This document shows positions 36,631 through 44,662 of a stretch of 64,000 bases of DNA, one piece after another. The notes under the pieces are model-generated. The model ran no database searches and was not told the DNA's origin. It saw nothing but the letters and a program-made list of their open reading frames with translations. How positions within the stretch are numbered: position 1 is the stretch's first letter; each line of letters opens with the position of its first letter. The DNA comes from Lachnospiraceae bacterium (lineage in GTDB: Bacteria > Bacillota > Clostridia > Lachnospirales > Lachnospiraceae). Position numbers and translations under genes: made by a program. Location of the stretch: contig CABJAB010000003.1 in the NCBI GenBank assembly GCA_902363445.1, positions 310,001 to 374,000 on the forward strand, given 5' to 3'.

Positions 36631-37453
36631 TTTTCTTTCCTCCCTTCAGTCTGTCTTTGATCTTCTGATATTCGGCTGTAAATTCAGGATAGTTGGTATG
36701 TGCCAGTACCCCGATGACCTGCTTATCCTGAAGCTGCTCCGGAGTCATTTTTTCCGCCTGTTCCGCCATGACGCCATGTGTTTTTTGCCACATAAGCATA
36801 TCGACCGCGTTTCCTTTTTTATTTTTTCTTCCGTAGTAGGTCGGGCAGACACTCGTACAGTCGATAATGGAAAATCCCTTATGCAAAATTCCTTTTTGAA
36901 TCAAATAAGTAGTCTCTTCTACGTGATAGATGTCCCCGCGCGCCGCATAAGAAGCCCCCGCGCCAAACGCCAGAGCCGCAATGTCAAACGCCCGGTCAAT
37001 ATTTCCGTACACTGCGGTCGTCCCGTACTCCCCTCTCGGTGTGGTCGGCGAATACTGGCCTCCGGTCATACCGTAAATATTATTGTTAAACACCACAACG
37101 GTCATGCCGACATTCCGCCTGGCCGCATGGATCAAATGGTTTCCGCCGATTGCAGATACATCTCCATCACCCGTGAGGACTATCACTTCCAGCTCAGGAT
37201 CCGCCAGTTTAATTCCAGTGGCATAAGGAATCGCCCTGCCATGGGTCGTGTGAATGGTATCAAAATCCATATAACCGGCTGCGCGTGACGAACACCCGAT
37301 ACCGGATACAATCACGACCTTTCCATGATCCAGGCCTAAATTATCAATAGCCGAAGCAACGTCGCGCATCAATATGCCATTTCCACATCCCGGACACCAT
37401 ATATGCGGCAGATGTTCCTCCCTCATATTATTTTTTATCAGCACACTTGGCAT
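36617..37453 (-). CDS. korB: 2-oxoacid:ferredoxin oxidoreductase, beta (TPP-binding) subunit
   Basis: The 278-residue subunit binds thiamine diphosphate: WCPGCGNGILMR at the N-terminus and the TPP motif GDGDVSAIGGNHLIHAARRN..NNNIYGMTGGQ. The ATG at 37453 has GGAGGAG at good spacing and lies inside the korA 3' end (26-bp overlap). It overlaps korC by 14 bp. With KorA it forms the catalytic core; electrons pass to the KorD ferredoxin subunit. Confidence 0.94.
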   Translation of the reverse strand: MPSVLIKNNMREEHLPHIWCPGCGNGILMRDVASAIDNLGLDHGKVVIVSGIGCSSRAAGYMDFDTIHTTHGRAIPYATGIKLADPELEVIVLTGDGDVSAIGGNHLIHAARRNVGMTVVVFNNNIYGMTGGQYSPTTPRGEYGTTAVYGNIDRAFDIAALAFGAGASYAARGDIYHVEETTYLIQKGILHKGFSIIDCTSVCPTYYGRKNKKGNAVDMLMWQKTHGVMAEQAEKMTPEQLQDKQVIGVLAHTNYPEFTAEYQKIKDRLKGGKKNGQK

Positions 37454-38585
37454 AGCGCTCCTCCTCAATCTTAGTAAGCAGCTCCTCCGGTGTTATAACA
37501 TCTCCGTTTATTTTTCCGATGAAATCCACCGGGACCTTTCCCTGTGCCGACCGCCTCACTTCCAGTAATATCTGTCCGTCATTATGCTCTGCCACAAGGA
37601 TTCGCCTCGTCTTATCTGCTAAACGGAAAATCTGCTCCTCAGGGAACGGCCATATGGTGATCAGGCGGAACATTCCCACTTTTATGCCTTTTTCTCTGGC
37701 TTCATCCACTGCTGAAAGCGCTGCCCGGGCCGTCCCGCCGTAACATACAACCACTTCTTCTGCATCCTCCAGCAAATATTCGTCGTATGTGATGATTTCC
37801 TCTTTGTTCTTCTGGATTTTGTCAAACAGTCTTCTGCAGAGCTTATCCGCTTCTTCATGAGAATTCGTTGGAAAACCCGTATCGTCATGAATCAAACCTG
37901 TAATATGATAATGCTGGCCCATTCCCAAGGGCATTAAACGGGGAACCCATTCTCCTTCGTTTACCAGGTAGGGAAACGGATTTTTCTCCGCTGCAGGCGG
38001 CGTGATGCGGTCCTCTATCTCTAAAGAATCGATATCCGGAAGCTCAACCGCCTCTCTGAGATGTGCGATCATCTCATCCATGAGAAAAATCACCGGCGTC
38101 CTGTATTTTTCCGAAAGGTTGAAGCACCGGATGATCAGCTCATAAGTCTCCTTTACGGAAGACGGGGAGACCGCGATGACCGGATGATCGCCGTGGGTCC
38201 CCCATCGGGCCTGCATGACATCACCCTGGGAAGGGGAGGTCGGAAGGCCCGTGGACGGGCCTGATCTTTGAACGTCTACCACCACACAGGGGATTTCAGC
38301 CAGACAGGCATATCCTATATTTTCCTGCTTTAATGAAAAACCAGGGCCGCTCGTAGCCGTCATTGCTTTTGTCCCGGCCGCAGAAGCTCCGATCACCGCC
38401 GCAATGCTGGCGATCTCATCTTCCATCTGGATGAATGTTCCTCCTGCCATCGGGAGCCTGACCGCACAATTTTCTGCGATTTCTGTAGAGGGTGTAATCG
38501 GATAGCCGGCAAAAAGGCGCATCCCCGCAGCTAACGCGCCTTCCACGCACGCTTCATTTCCCTGCATCAGTACAGCTTTACCCAT
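37428..38585 (-). CDS. korA: 2-oxoacid:ferredoxin oxidoreductase, alpha subunit
   Basis: The 385-residue subunit has the pyrimidine-binding domain motifs GNEACVEGALAAGMRLFAGYPITPSTEIAE, QMEDEIASIAAVIGASAAGTKAMTATSGPGFSLKQE, and RSGPSTGLPTSPSQGD. These place it in the KorA/VorB group rather than the pyruvate enzymes. It overlaps korB by 26 bp and korD by 19 bp. 2-Oxoglutarate is the most usual substrate for this subunit order, but the surrounding sugar-like genes leave that open. Confidence 0.93.
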   Translation of the reverse strand: MGKAVLMQGNEACVEGALAAGMRLFAGYPITPSTEIAENCAVRLPMAGGTFIQMEDEIASIAAVIGASAAGTKAMTATSGPGFSLKQENIGYACLAEIPCVVVDVQRSGPSTGLPTSPSQGDVMQARWGTHGDHPVIAVSPSSVKETYELIIRCFNLSEKYRTPVIFLMDEMIAHLREAVELPDIDSLEIEDRITPPAAEKNPFPYLVNEGEWVPRLMPLGMGQHYHITGLIHDDTGFPTNSHEEADKLCRRLFDKIQKNKEEIITYDEYLLEDAEEVVVCYGGTARAALSAVDEAREKGIKVGMFRLITIWPFPEEQIFRLADKTRRILVAEHNDGQILLEVRRSAQGKVPVDFIGKINGDVITPEELLTKIEEERYAKCADKK

Positions 38586-38791
38586 AGATTGTCAGCCTCC
38601 TCTTCTTCAATATAAACGGCATAGTCCGGACAGCGCTTTTCACACAGCCCGCATAGAATGCATTCCTTCCTATGAACAATCTCAACGCCGTTATTTCCAA
38701 GCTCCAAAACATGTTTCGGACAAAAAGCCACACAGATCCCGCAGCTTTTACACCATCCAGGCTGTAATTTCAGTTCTCGTCTATTAACCAT
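38567..38791 (-). CDS. korD: 2-oxoacid:ferredoxin oxidoreductase, delta (2[4Fe-4S]) subunit
   Basis: The 74-residue ferredoxin-like protein has two cysteine clusters, CKSCGICVAFCP and CILCGLCEKRCP, each binding a [4Fe-4S] centre. The ATG at 38791 is chosen because GGGAGAAGG precedes it; an ATG 21 codons earlier lies inside a strong hairpin and lacks a binding site. It transfers electrons from the KorAB core to external ferredoxin. It is the first of the four kor genes. Confidence 0.92.
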   Translation of the reverse strand: MVNRRELKLQPGWCKSCGICVAFCPKHVLELGNNGVEIVHRKECILCGLCEKRCPDYAVYIEEEEADNLWVKLY

Positions 38792-38846
38792 TTCCTTCTC
38801 CCAAAGATTCACGATCTTCCTCAGAAATTCTGACCCGTAAGTCAAA

Positions 38847-38875
38847 TCAGACATCTGCCTGTCGCAGATGTCCGA
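38847..38875 (-). promoter_or_regulatory. Intercistronic hairpin before korD
   Basis: The transcript has TCGGACATCTGC and GCAGATGTCTGA pairing as 12 bp (one G-U) with a five-base loop. It starts three bases after the stop of the upstream TIM-barrel gene. No U-tract follows (UUUGAC), so it is more likely an RNA-processing or stabilising element or a leaky attenuator than a strong terminator. Confidence 0.6.
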
Positions 38876-38878
38876 CTC

Positions 38879-39727
38879 TTAAACCACACATCCCCGCAGC
38901 CATTCTGCTCCGGCGCCCATACAGCGTTCAGGCTCTTCCTCATAAACATACCCGTCGCGGTTTCCCCGCATGTTCAGGGAAAGGATTCCTATGTATCCTG
39001 CCGAGTCAAAGCTCGCGAGCATATCCTTCAGATCCAGAGAGCCTTCTCCCGGCGCAAGATGCAGAGAGCCGCTCCTGCAGTCGGCAATATGAGCCATCAG
39101 CACTTTATCGGCTCCCAGCTTTTCAATCATCTCCTTTGGCGTCGATCCAAGCTTTGACAAGTGAACCGTATCCGCTGTAAATCCTAAGGAATCCGATTGG
39201 ACCGTCTGAGCCAGCCTCTCCGCTTTCTCTATGGTGTAGAGCAAAGATGCAGTCCGCGAAAAATTTACGGAAATCGTGATTTTTCTTCCGTAGCTTTCCG
39301 CAGCCTCCGTTAAATATGCCAAAGCCTCGGTGCTATGATGCCACGCCTCTTCTTCATCTCCGTCCAGAGTACAGCTCCCTATGCCGAAAGATACAAGAGG
39401 CGCTCCAAAGAATTCCGCGTACTGAATTGCCCTGACCAAGTAGTCAATGGTTTTCTTTCTGACTGTAAAATTTGCAGAAGCAAGATTCATAGGGTACTCC
39501 ATCGTCGGCGCTGTAAGACATGCCATCCGCAGCCCTCGTTCTGCCAGCATTTCCTTTAAAGCTTCCGGCTCCCCCTCCTTTACATCATCAAAATAAAAAT
39601 GGGGGTCGCAGCAAACAAACTCAATCTTCTCCGCTCCCAGCCTCTGCATGGAATCTAGGGTATACCGGAGCGAACATTTATGATACGGATAATTTGTCAG
39701 AACTATTTGGGATTTCTTTAAGCTCAT
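38879..39727 (-). CDS. Sugar-phosphate isomerase/epimerase-like TIM barrel with altered metal ligands
   Basis: The 282-residue protein belongs to the xylose-isomerase-like TIM-barrel group and is a paralogue of its upstream neighbour (shared LDSMQRLGAEKIEF, NLASAN, APGEGSLDLKDML). The family normally binds a metal through Glu, Asp, His and Glu. By eye alignment the Asp (about 186) and His (about 213) are kept, but both glutamates are Asn (about 155 in SVNFS and 252 in LSLNMRG). It may bind substrate without the usual chemistry or act as a partner subunit. The ATG at 39727 has GGGAG upstream. Confidence 0.75.
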   Translation of the reverse strand: MSLKKSQIVLTNYPYHKCSLRYTLDSMQRLGAEKIEFVCCDPHFYFDDVKEGEPEALKEMLAERGLRMACLTAPTMEYPMNLASANFTVRKKTIDYLVRAIQYAEFFGAPLVSFGIGSCTLDGDEEEAWHHSTEALAYLTEAAESYGRKITISVNFSRTASLLYTIEKAERLAQTVQSDSLGFTADTVHLSKLGSTPKEMIEKLGADKVLMAHIADCRSGSLHLAPGEGSLDLKDMLASFDSAGYIGILSLNMRGNRDGYVYEEEPERCMGAGAEWLRGCVV

Positions 39728-39765
39728 TTTCGTTTCTCCCTTTCTATTAACCCATGGCCGTCTCC

Positions 39766-40617
39766 TCAGCCTGGAATATGATCGCACATCCACTTATATC
39801 CTTTTCTCATGGCCTCTTCCGGCGCCTCATCGGCCCCCTGAAGCTCTAAAGAAAGATATCCGTCATATTTTGCGTCATCCAGCACCTGTAAAATATGATC
39901 GAGGGGGAGTCTGCCCTCTCCCGGTACCATATGGAGCGAGGATGTCGCATCTCCCAAACCATCTGTGAAGTGGACATGTCTGAGGTTCTGGATTCCGACA
40001 TTATTTACGCTGTCCTCAATCGTCTCCGGTATTTTTACCATGACAACGGTATCCGTCATCCCCTTATACCCAGGCGAATCCACCTCGTCAATCAGCTCGC
40101 GGAGCGCTTTTGAACTCTGCAGTACAGATTTCCATGTGAACACCGAATACTCCGATGTAATAACAATCCCGTGAGCCGCCGCGTAACCGGCCAGCTCTCT
40201 CATGGATTCTGCCGATCTCTTCCATGCTTCCTCATCCGGCTCATCAATCAGGGAATATCCTACATGCATCTGGATAAGCGGAGCATGAAAAGCCTCCGCA
40301 CAGTCAACAGCCCTTTTGAGGATACCAATGCTGCGTCTTCTGCACATCTCGTTGGAAGAAGCAAGATTAACAGGATAATTCATGACATCCGGAGTGACGC
40401 AGATACATTTCAAATGATGATCTGTAATTTTTTTTGCTGCAACGCGAATATCCGCTTCGCTCACATCCTCCAGGCTTAAAAGCGGCTCCACCGCCTGAAA
40501 TTCAAAATGCTCACATCCGATACGTTCCAAAGAATCCAACGTATAATCCAGCGAATAACGGCAGTAGGGAAATGTCGACGTTGCGATTTGTGACTGCTTC
40601 AAATGAGTGAGACTCAT
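39766..40617 (-). CDS. Sugar-phosphate isomerase/epimerase-like TIM barrel
   Basis: The 283-residue protein is a xylose-isomerase-like TIM barrel (IolE/hydroxypyruvate-isomerase/epimerase group). Likely metal ligands are intact: Glu156 (TSEYS), Asp189 (MTDTVV), His216 (RHVHFTDG) and Glu258 (LSLELQG). Such enzymes isomerise, epimerise or dehydrate sugars, inositols and related compounds. Its tandem paralogue downstream has lost two of these residues. The upstream CitE-like gene is 30 bp away. The exact substrate is unknown. Confidence 0.8.
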   Translation of the reverse strand: MSLTHLKQSQIATSTFPYCRYSLDYTLDSLERIGCEHFEFQAVEPLLSLEDVSEADIRVAAKKITDHHLKCICVTPDVMNYPVNLASSNEMCRRRSIGILKRAVDCAEAFHAPLIQMHVGYSLIDEPDEEAWKRSAESMRELAGYAAAHGIVITSEYSVFTWKSVLQSSKALRELIDEVDSPGYKGMTDTVVMVKIPETIEDSVNNVGIQNLRHVHFTDGLGDATSSLHMVPGEGRLPLDHILQVLDDAKYDGYLSLELQGADEAPEEAMRKGYKWMCDHIPG

Positions 40618-40647
40618 ATCGTGAAAACTCCTTTCCTGGTATGAAAT

Positions 40648-41559
40648 TTATCCATTATAAGATTTTTTCTTCCTTATTGCCGCGCCAATCTCAGCAATAT
40701 ATTTACTGCTTAAGTAAATGTCAGGATCCACCCATTTATCGTTCAGATAAACATCCTTTCTGCCCTCCGCCCGCTGCCTTTCATAAGCTTTAACGACCGC
40801 CTCGGCTTCCTCAATTTCCTGAGCGCTGGGGGATAATATCTCATTGATCATATCCACATGCTCCAGCATTCCTACCGATCTCCCGGTAAAGCCCATCTCC
40901 TTGTCCAGCTCCGTATCTGCACGTACAAACTCCATAACGGCTTCCGGGCCAAAGTCTTTGCTGCAGCCGACAACCGTATCCGCCACTCCTATCCCTGCCG
41001 CCTTGGCATCCAGCACCATTTTCTGTTTGGCATATACCAGCTGCATATTTCCCATTCTCATGGAGCGCCTTACGTGCATACAGGTGGTCAGATCACCCGC
41101 GCCCAGCCCGACTCCCGTCACTCTGCCGCAGCAGGTATCCAGCCGATATCCGTTATTGATTCCGATCGGCGTTTCCAACAGAAGCAGAATTTCAATGGTA
41201 TTATGCGGCAGTCCATTCCTCTCTTCAAATTCCGTGATGATCTGATCAACCTTCAGAATCGTCTCAACACGCTCTGTTTTCGGAATTCGAACAGCATCCG
41301 GCATACAGGGCAGGACTGCCGTCAGATCATCAATTCCCAATTGAGTATCCGGATGATTGATGCGGACCACCTTTTCTTTCCCCTTAAAATCCACTTCCTT
41401 TAAAATTCTGCAGAGATTATCTCGCGCCCGTATCTTGTCGGGCCCGTTCACATGCTGCTCCAAATCAAGCTGGATTGCGTCTGTATTGCTGTTGATGACT
41501 TCCTCCAGATTCGTAAAATCCGGTCCGTTTACCCAAAACATCGTTCTTCTAAGCCGCAT
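40648..41559 (-). CDS. CitE-like (HpcH/HpaI superfamily) lyase, copy 1
   Basis: The 303-residue protein follows the CitE beta-subunit pattern: LRRTMFWVNG, VVRINHPDT, AVRIPKTERVE, LLLETPIG with the metal Glu, and GVGLGAGDLTT with the metal Asp. CitE-type enzymes cleave or form acyl-CoA thioesters such as citryl-, malyl- or citramalyl-CoA. Two departures are visible: the usual DLEDAV is DLEQHV, and the C-terminal GK..IHP.Q motif is replaced by GRSVGMLEHVDMIN. A paralogue at 48076 shares the second change. It probably cleaves a pathway intermediate; free acid or CoA ester is not decided. Confidence 0.82.
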   Translation of the reverse strand: MRLRRTMFWVNGPDFTNLEEVINSNTDAIQLDLEQHVNGPDKIRARDNLCRILKEVDFKGKEKVVRINHPDTQLGIDDLTAVLPCMPDAVRIPKTERVETILKVDQIITEFEERNGLPHNTIEILLLLETPIGINNGYRLDTCCGRVTGVGLGAGDLTTCMHVRRSMRMGNMQLVYAKQKMVLDAKAAGIGVADTVVGCSKDFGPEAVMEFVRADTELDKEMGFTGRSVGMLEHVDMINEILSPSAQEIEEAEAVVKAYERQRAEGRKDVYLNDKWVDPDIYLSSKYIAEIGAAIRKKKSYNG

Positions 41560-41611
41560 CCGTTTTATTCACCCTCCCATTTCGTTATAGTAAAAGATAT
41601 TTATTCCAACG

Positions 41612-42703
41612 TTATTCAAGGTTCGCATGCAATGCAAATGCTGCTGTCCGCATAAACCCGAGATTCTCATTATGCTTGGCGATCATGGCATCCAGCAGGA
41701 TCAGCATACTGAGTTCATAAAGGCAGCCCGGCATACGCGGATCCTTCCATTCTTCCGGCACAGGGAAATATACCGCCTCACATTCAGGATAATTATCAGG
41801 TGGTTTTTCCTCCGATAACAGGAAAACACGTGCGCCGGCCGCAGTCGCATAAGCCGCCATGTATTTTGCCATCGGATGCTTTCCATCCCGGTCCGAAAGA
41901 ATAAATACGTCTCCCGGCCGGATCTCCGGACATACTGTATCATCCCAGACAAAAGCTCTGATTCCCATATGCATCAGTCTCATAAGATAGCATCTCAAAA
42001 GATTTCTTGGCCGGGATGAAGGAGCCCATACAAACACCCTGTTGTCCGATGACAGAGTTTTTTCAACAGCCCGCAGTACAGAATCTGCCGCTTCTTCCTT
42101 TACTCCTTCTTCTATCCGCCGTATTCTTTCTGCCAGCTCTACAGCGGCGGGAAGAATCTCTCTTTCTTTGACCGGGGAGCAAATTTCCTGCTCTGCTCTG
42201 TAGCGGATTACGACCGCCTCTAAAAAGAGAAGAAGGCTTTGTTCATATTTTCCGCCGCCCGGCTGAATGGATCGTCCGATTCCTCCGCATGCGGCTGTCC
42301 TTCCCGGAATGATCACCGCATAATCAGAAGCATTTCGGCAAAGAGATTCTGGAACGATGGTAAGCAGGGCTGCCCTTGCTCCATATCCCCGCGCGCGCTC
42401 TGCTATGCCGGCCACGCCGATATTGTGGCCGGCGCCGCTGGCGGCGATCAGCAGATCCCCTTTCCCGATGGCGGGAGTGACGGTGTCGCCGACCATATAT
42501 GCTATTTTCCCCGCCTGAGACAGGTGTGTGACAAAGCATCGGAGCATTGCCTGGCATCGGCCCGGCGCCCATGCGAAAACTCTTTCTGCTCCCAGGATAT
42601 CCGAATAAAGCCGGTTCACCTCTTCCTCATTCATTCCATTCAGGCACTCGGTCAGCTCTTCTGTGATCGCACATGCAAATTCTTTTAAATTTCCCATCGG
42701 CAT
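41612..42703 (-). CDS. Tandem-duplicated SIS-domain protein related to 6-phospho-3-hexuloisomerase
   Basis: The 364-residue protein has two similar halves, each like HxlB. The N-half has RVFAWAPGRCQAMLRC, VGDTVTPAIGKGDLLIAASGAGHN and GARAALLT; the C-half has RVFVWAPSSRPRNLLRCYLMRLMHMG, WDDTVCPEIRPGDVFILSDRDGK and GARVFLLS. The phosphosugar-binding SGSGET loop of HxlB is SGAGHN in the N-half but SDRDGK in the C-half, so only the first site looks usable. The ATG at 42703 follows GGAGG and lies one base after the permease stop. It probably isomerises or binds a sugar phosphate. Confidence 0.78.
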   Translation of the reverse strand: MPMGNLKEFACAITEELTECLNGMNEEEVNRLYSDILGAERVFAWAPGRCQAMLRCFVTHLSQAGKIAYMVGDTVTPAIGKGDLLIAASGAGHNIGVAGIAERARGYGARAALLTIVPESLCRNASDYAVIIPGRTAACGGIGRSIQPGGGKYEQSLLLFLEAVVIRYRAEQEICSPVKEREILPAAVELAERIRRIEEGVKEEAADSVLRAVEKTLSSDNRVFVWAPSSRPRNLLRCYLMRLMHMGIRAFVWDDTVCPEIRPGDVFILSDRDGKHPMAKYMAAYATAAGARVFLLSEEKPPDNYPECEAVYFPVPEEWKDPRMPGCLYELSMLILLDAMIAKHNENLGFMRTAAFALHANLE

Positions 42704-42704
42704 T

Positions 42705-43682
42705 TTACGACCTCCGCTGTGACAGGATGGCAAGAAGCAGCACCAGCCCTGTGATCAGGTTCTGCCAATACAGCGACAGCCCCGCCATTGACAATATGTT
42801 GCTGAGAAGACCATAGATCAGCACGCCTACAATAATGCCCCGCAGGTCGCCCAAGCCTCCCCGCATCCTGGTCCCGCCGATCACAACAGTAGCCATCAAA
42901 GTGAATCCCCACTGGCTGCAGCTTGCGGGATCGCCCACTCCTGTGCGCGCCACTAAGAACAGTCCCGCGATACACGCTAAAATACTGCAGATCATATGTG
43001 TAATAAGTTGTGTTTTCATTACATTCACGCCCATCATCGCCGCGCTTTCCTGATCTCCTCCGATCGCATAGATCACCCGCCCCAGCTTTGTCTTTGACGC
43101 CATGATCCAGAACCCGAATACACAGACTAAAAATACGGCAAACGGCGTTGGCAGGAAACCGAATAGATTGCTTCTGCTGATGCCGTAAAACAGTTCAATA
43201 TTCTTTGTACTTCCTGCGATATAAATGGTGGCATCATTATTGATGATAAGTCCCAGGGAACAGAATATCCACCCGGTGGACAAAGTTGCGATCATTGCCC
43301 TGACATGCAGCTTTGCGATAATAAAACCGTTGATAAGCCCCACCACGGGGCCGACGCACAGGCTGAGAAACAGTGCCAGCCAAAGATTCATCCCGGCCTT
43401 TGTGATGCACCACGAAAAAACCATGCCGGTAAGCATTGCCGTATATCCGACCGACACGTCACGGCCGCCGCTGATAATGCACAGGTTCACGCCGATGGCG
43501 GCAATTCCGAACCAGCTGATCTGTCTCATCACATTGGATAAATTGCTCCAGGACAGAAACGTGTTTCCGAATAATATGCTTGATAATACGATCATTAAAA
43601 TAAGAACGGCTATGGTTCCCTTCCCCCGCAGAAAATTAAGGAGCTCCGATAACGGTATTTTTCTTTCCGAACTTTTTTCCAT
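42705..43682 (-). CDS. Sugar ABC transporter permease (RbsC type), second
   Basis: The 325-residue membrane protein has about ten helices and RbsC-family motifs: NLCIISGGRDVSVGYTAM near helix 2, ALFLSLCVGPVVGLINGFIIAKLHVRAMIATLSTG, and the cytoplasmic GRVIYAIGGDQESAAMMGVNVMKTQL. The ATG at 43682 has GGAGGG at good spacing. It overlaps the preceding permease only at an alternative upstream start. With the other permease it would form a heterodimeric channel, as in YtfT/YjfF. The paired layout suggests a sugar other than plain ribose. Confidence 0.9.
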   Translation of the reverse strand: MEKSSERKIPLSELLNFLRGKGTIAVLILMIVLSSILFGNTFLSWSNLSNVMRQISWFGIAAIGVNLCIISGGRDVSVGYTAMLTGMVFSWCITKAGMNLWLALFLSLCVGPVVGLINGFIIAKLHVRAMIATLSTGWIFCSLGLIINNDATIYIAGSTKNIELFYGISRSNLFGFLPTPFAVFLVCVFGFWIMASKTKLGRVIYAIGGDQESAAMMGVNVMKTQLITHMICSILACIAGLFLVARTGVGDPASCSQWGFTLMATVVIGGTRMRGGLGDLRGIIVGVLIYGLLSNILSMAGLSLYWQNLITGLVLLLAILSQRRS

Positions 43683-43693
43683 CTTTCCCTCCA

Positions 43694-44659
43694 TTATGAC
43701 CGATCTATCGAGTGCAGCGCCAGTGCGAATACAATCACAACACCCTTTAAAATATTCGCCATCTGATAGGTAATATTGGAGAAATTCACAGTCATGGTGA
43801 TAAGCGTCATAAGCAGAGCGCCTGCAATAGACCCATAGATTTTTGCCTTGCCTCCACGCATGCTGGTTCCGCCAATCGTTACAGCCGCTATGGCGCTCAT
43901 TTCATAGTCAAGGCCGATCGTGTTCGCGTCCGTCGCGCCGCTGCGGAACAGTTCAATCAGTCCTCCGCAGCCTGCCAGAACAGAAGAAAACAGATACACC
44001 GCAACAATCGTTCCCGCCACAGAGATGCCGCATAGATATGCCGTCCTTTGATTGTTCCCGACAGCTTCTACATGTTTTCCAAAGCTCGTCTTCTTCGCAA
44101 TAAACCAAGTCAGCAGGATCACAAGGATCATGGGGAAGACAATCACCGGCAGCCTAAAAGTAAACAGGCGCTTCTGGGCGATGAAAGCTCCAACTGAGCT
44201 GCTCACATTCCGCGCGATCCCGGAGGTATATATCTGCGCGGCCGCCCGATATACCATCCTCGCTACCAGCATGGCGACCAGAGGCTGCAGCTTATATCTT
44301 GCCACCAGAGTACCATTTATCAGACCGCATACTAAACTTATTCCCAATGCTAAGAATATGGCGGCTGCCTGGTTCCCGCCCGATACCATATATTCTCCGC
44401 ATACAGAAGAAGAAATCGCCATGACCGCGCCAACGGAAAGGTCTGTGCAGCCCGCTGAGATAACCAGGGTCATGCCCATTGTCACAAACATAAGAGAGGT
44501 CGTCTGCGCGATCAGATTCCATAAGGAATTGATCTGTACAAAGTTTCTGGTAAAAAGGGCATTGTAGAGGATCAGCACCACGCACATAAGGGCGGCGGCA
44601 TTGTTGATCGCAAAATGTCCCGCTGAACCAGCCTTTGAAGTCAGCGTTTTTTTCTGCAT
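43694..44659 (-). CDS. Sugar ABC transporter permease (RbsC type), first
   Basis: The 321-residue protein has about ten helices with RbsC motifs: GMTLVISAGCTDLSVGAVMAISSSV, ISLVCGLINGTLVARYKLQPLVAMLVARM, and KKTSFGKHVEAVGNNQRTAYLCGI. It starts just after the ATPase gene (3-bp gap). It resembles the YtfT-like first permease of paired systems, in keeping with a second permease next to it. Confidence 0.9.
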   Translation of the reverse strand: MQKKTLTSKAGSAGHFAINNAAALMCVVLILYNALFTRNFVQINSLWNLIAQTTSLMFVTMGMTLVISAGCTDLSVGAVMAISSSVCGEYMVSGGNQAAAIFLALGISLVCGLINGTLVARYKLQPLVAMLVARMVYRAAAQIYTSGIARNVSSSVGAFIAQKRLFTFRLPVIVFPMILVILLTWFIAKKTSFGKHVEAVGNNQRTAYLCGISVAGTIVAVYLFSSVLAGCGGLIELFRSGATDANTIGLDYEMSAIAAVTIGGTSMRGGKAKIYGSIAGALLMTLITMTVNFSNITYQMANILKGVVIVFALALHSIDRS

Positions 44660-44662
44660 CCC

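Noticed and set aside
38792..38854. Longer KorD starting at 38854
   Set aside because: That ATG lies inside a stable hairpin with no ribosome binding site; ATG 38791 has one.
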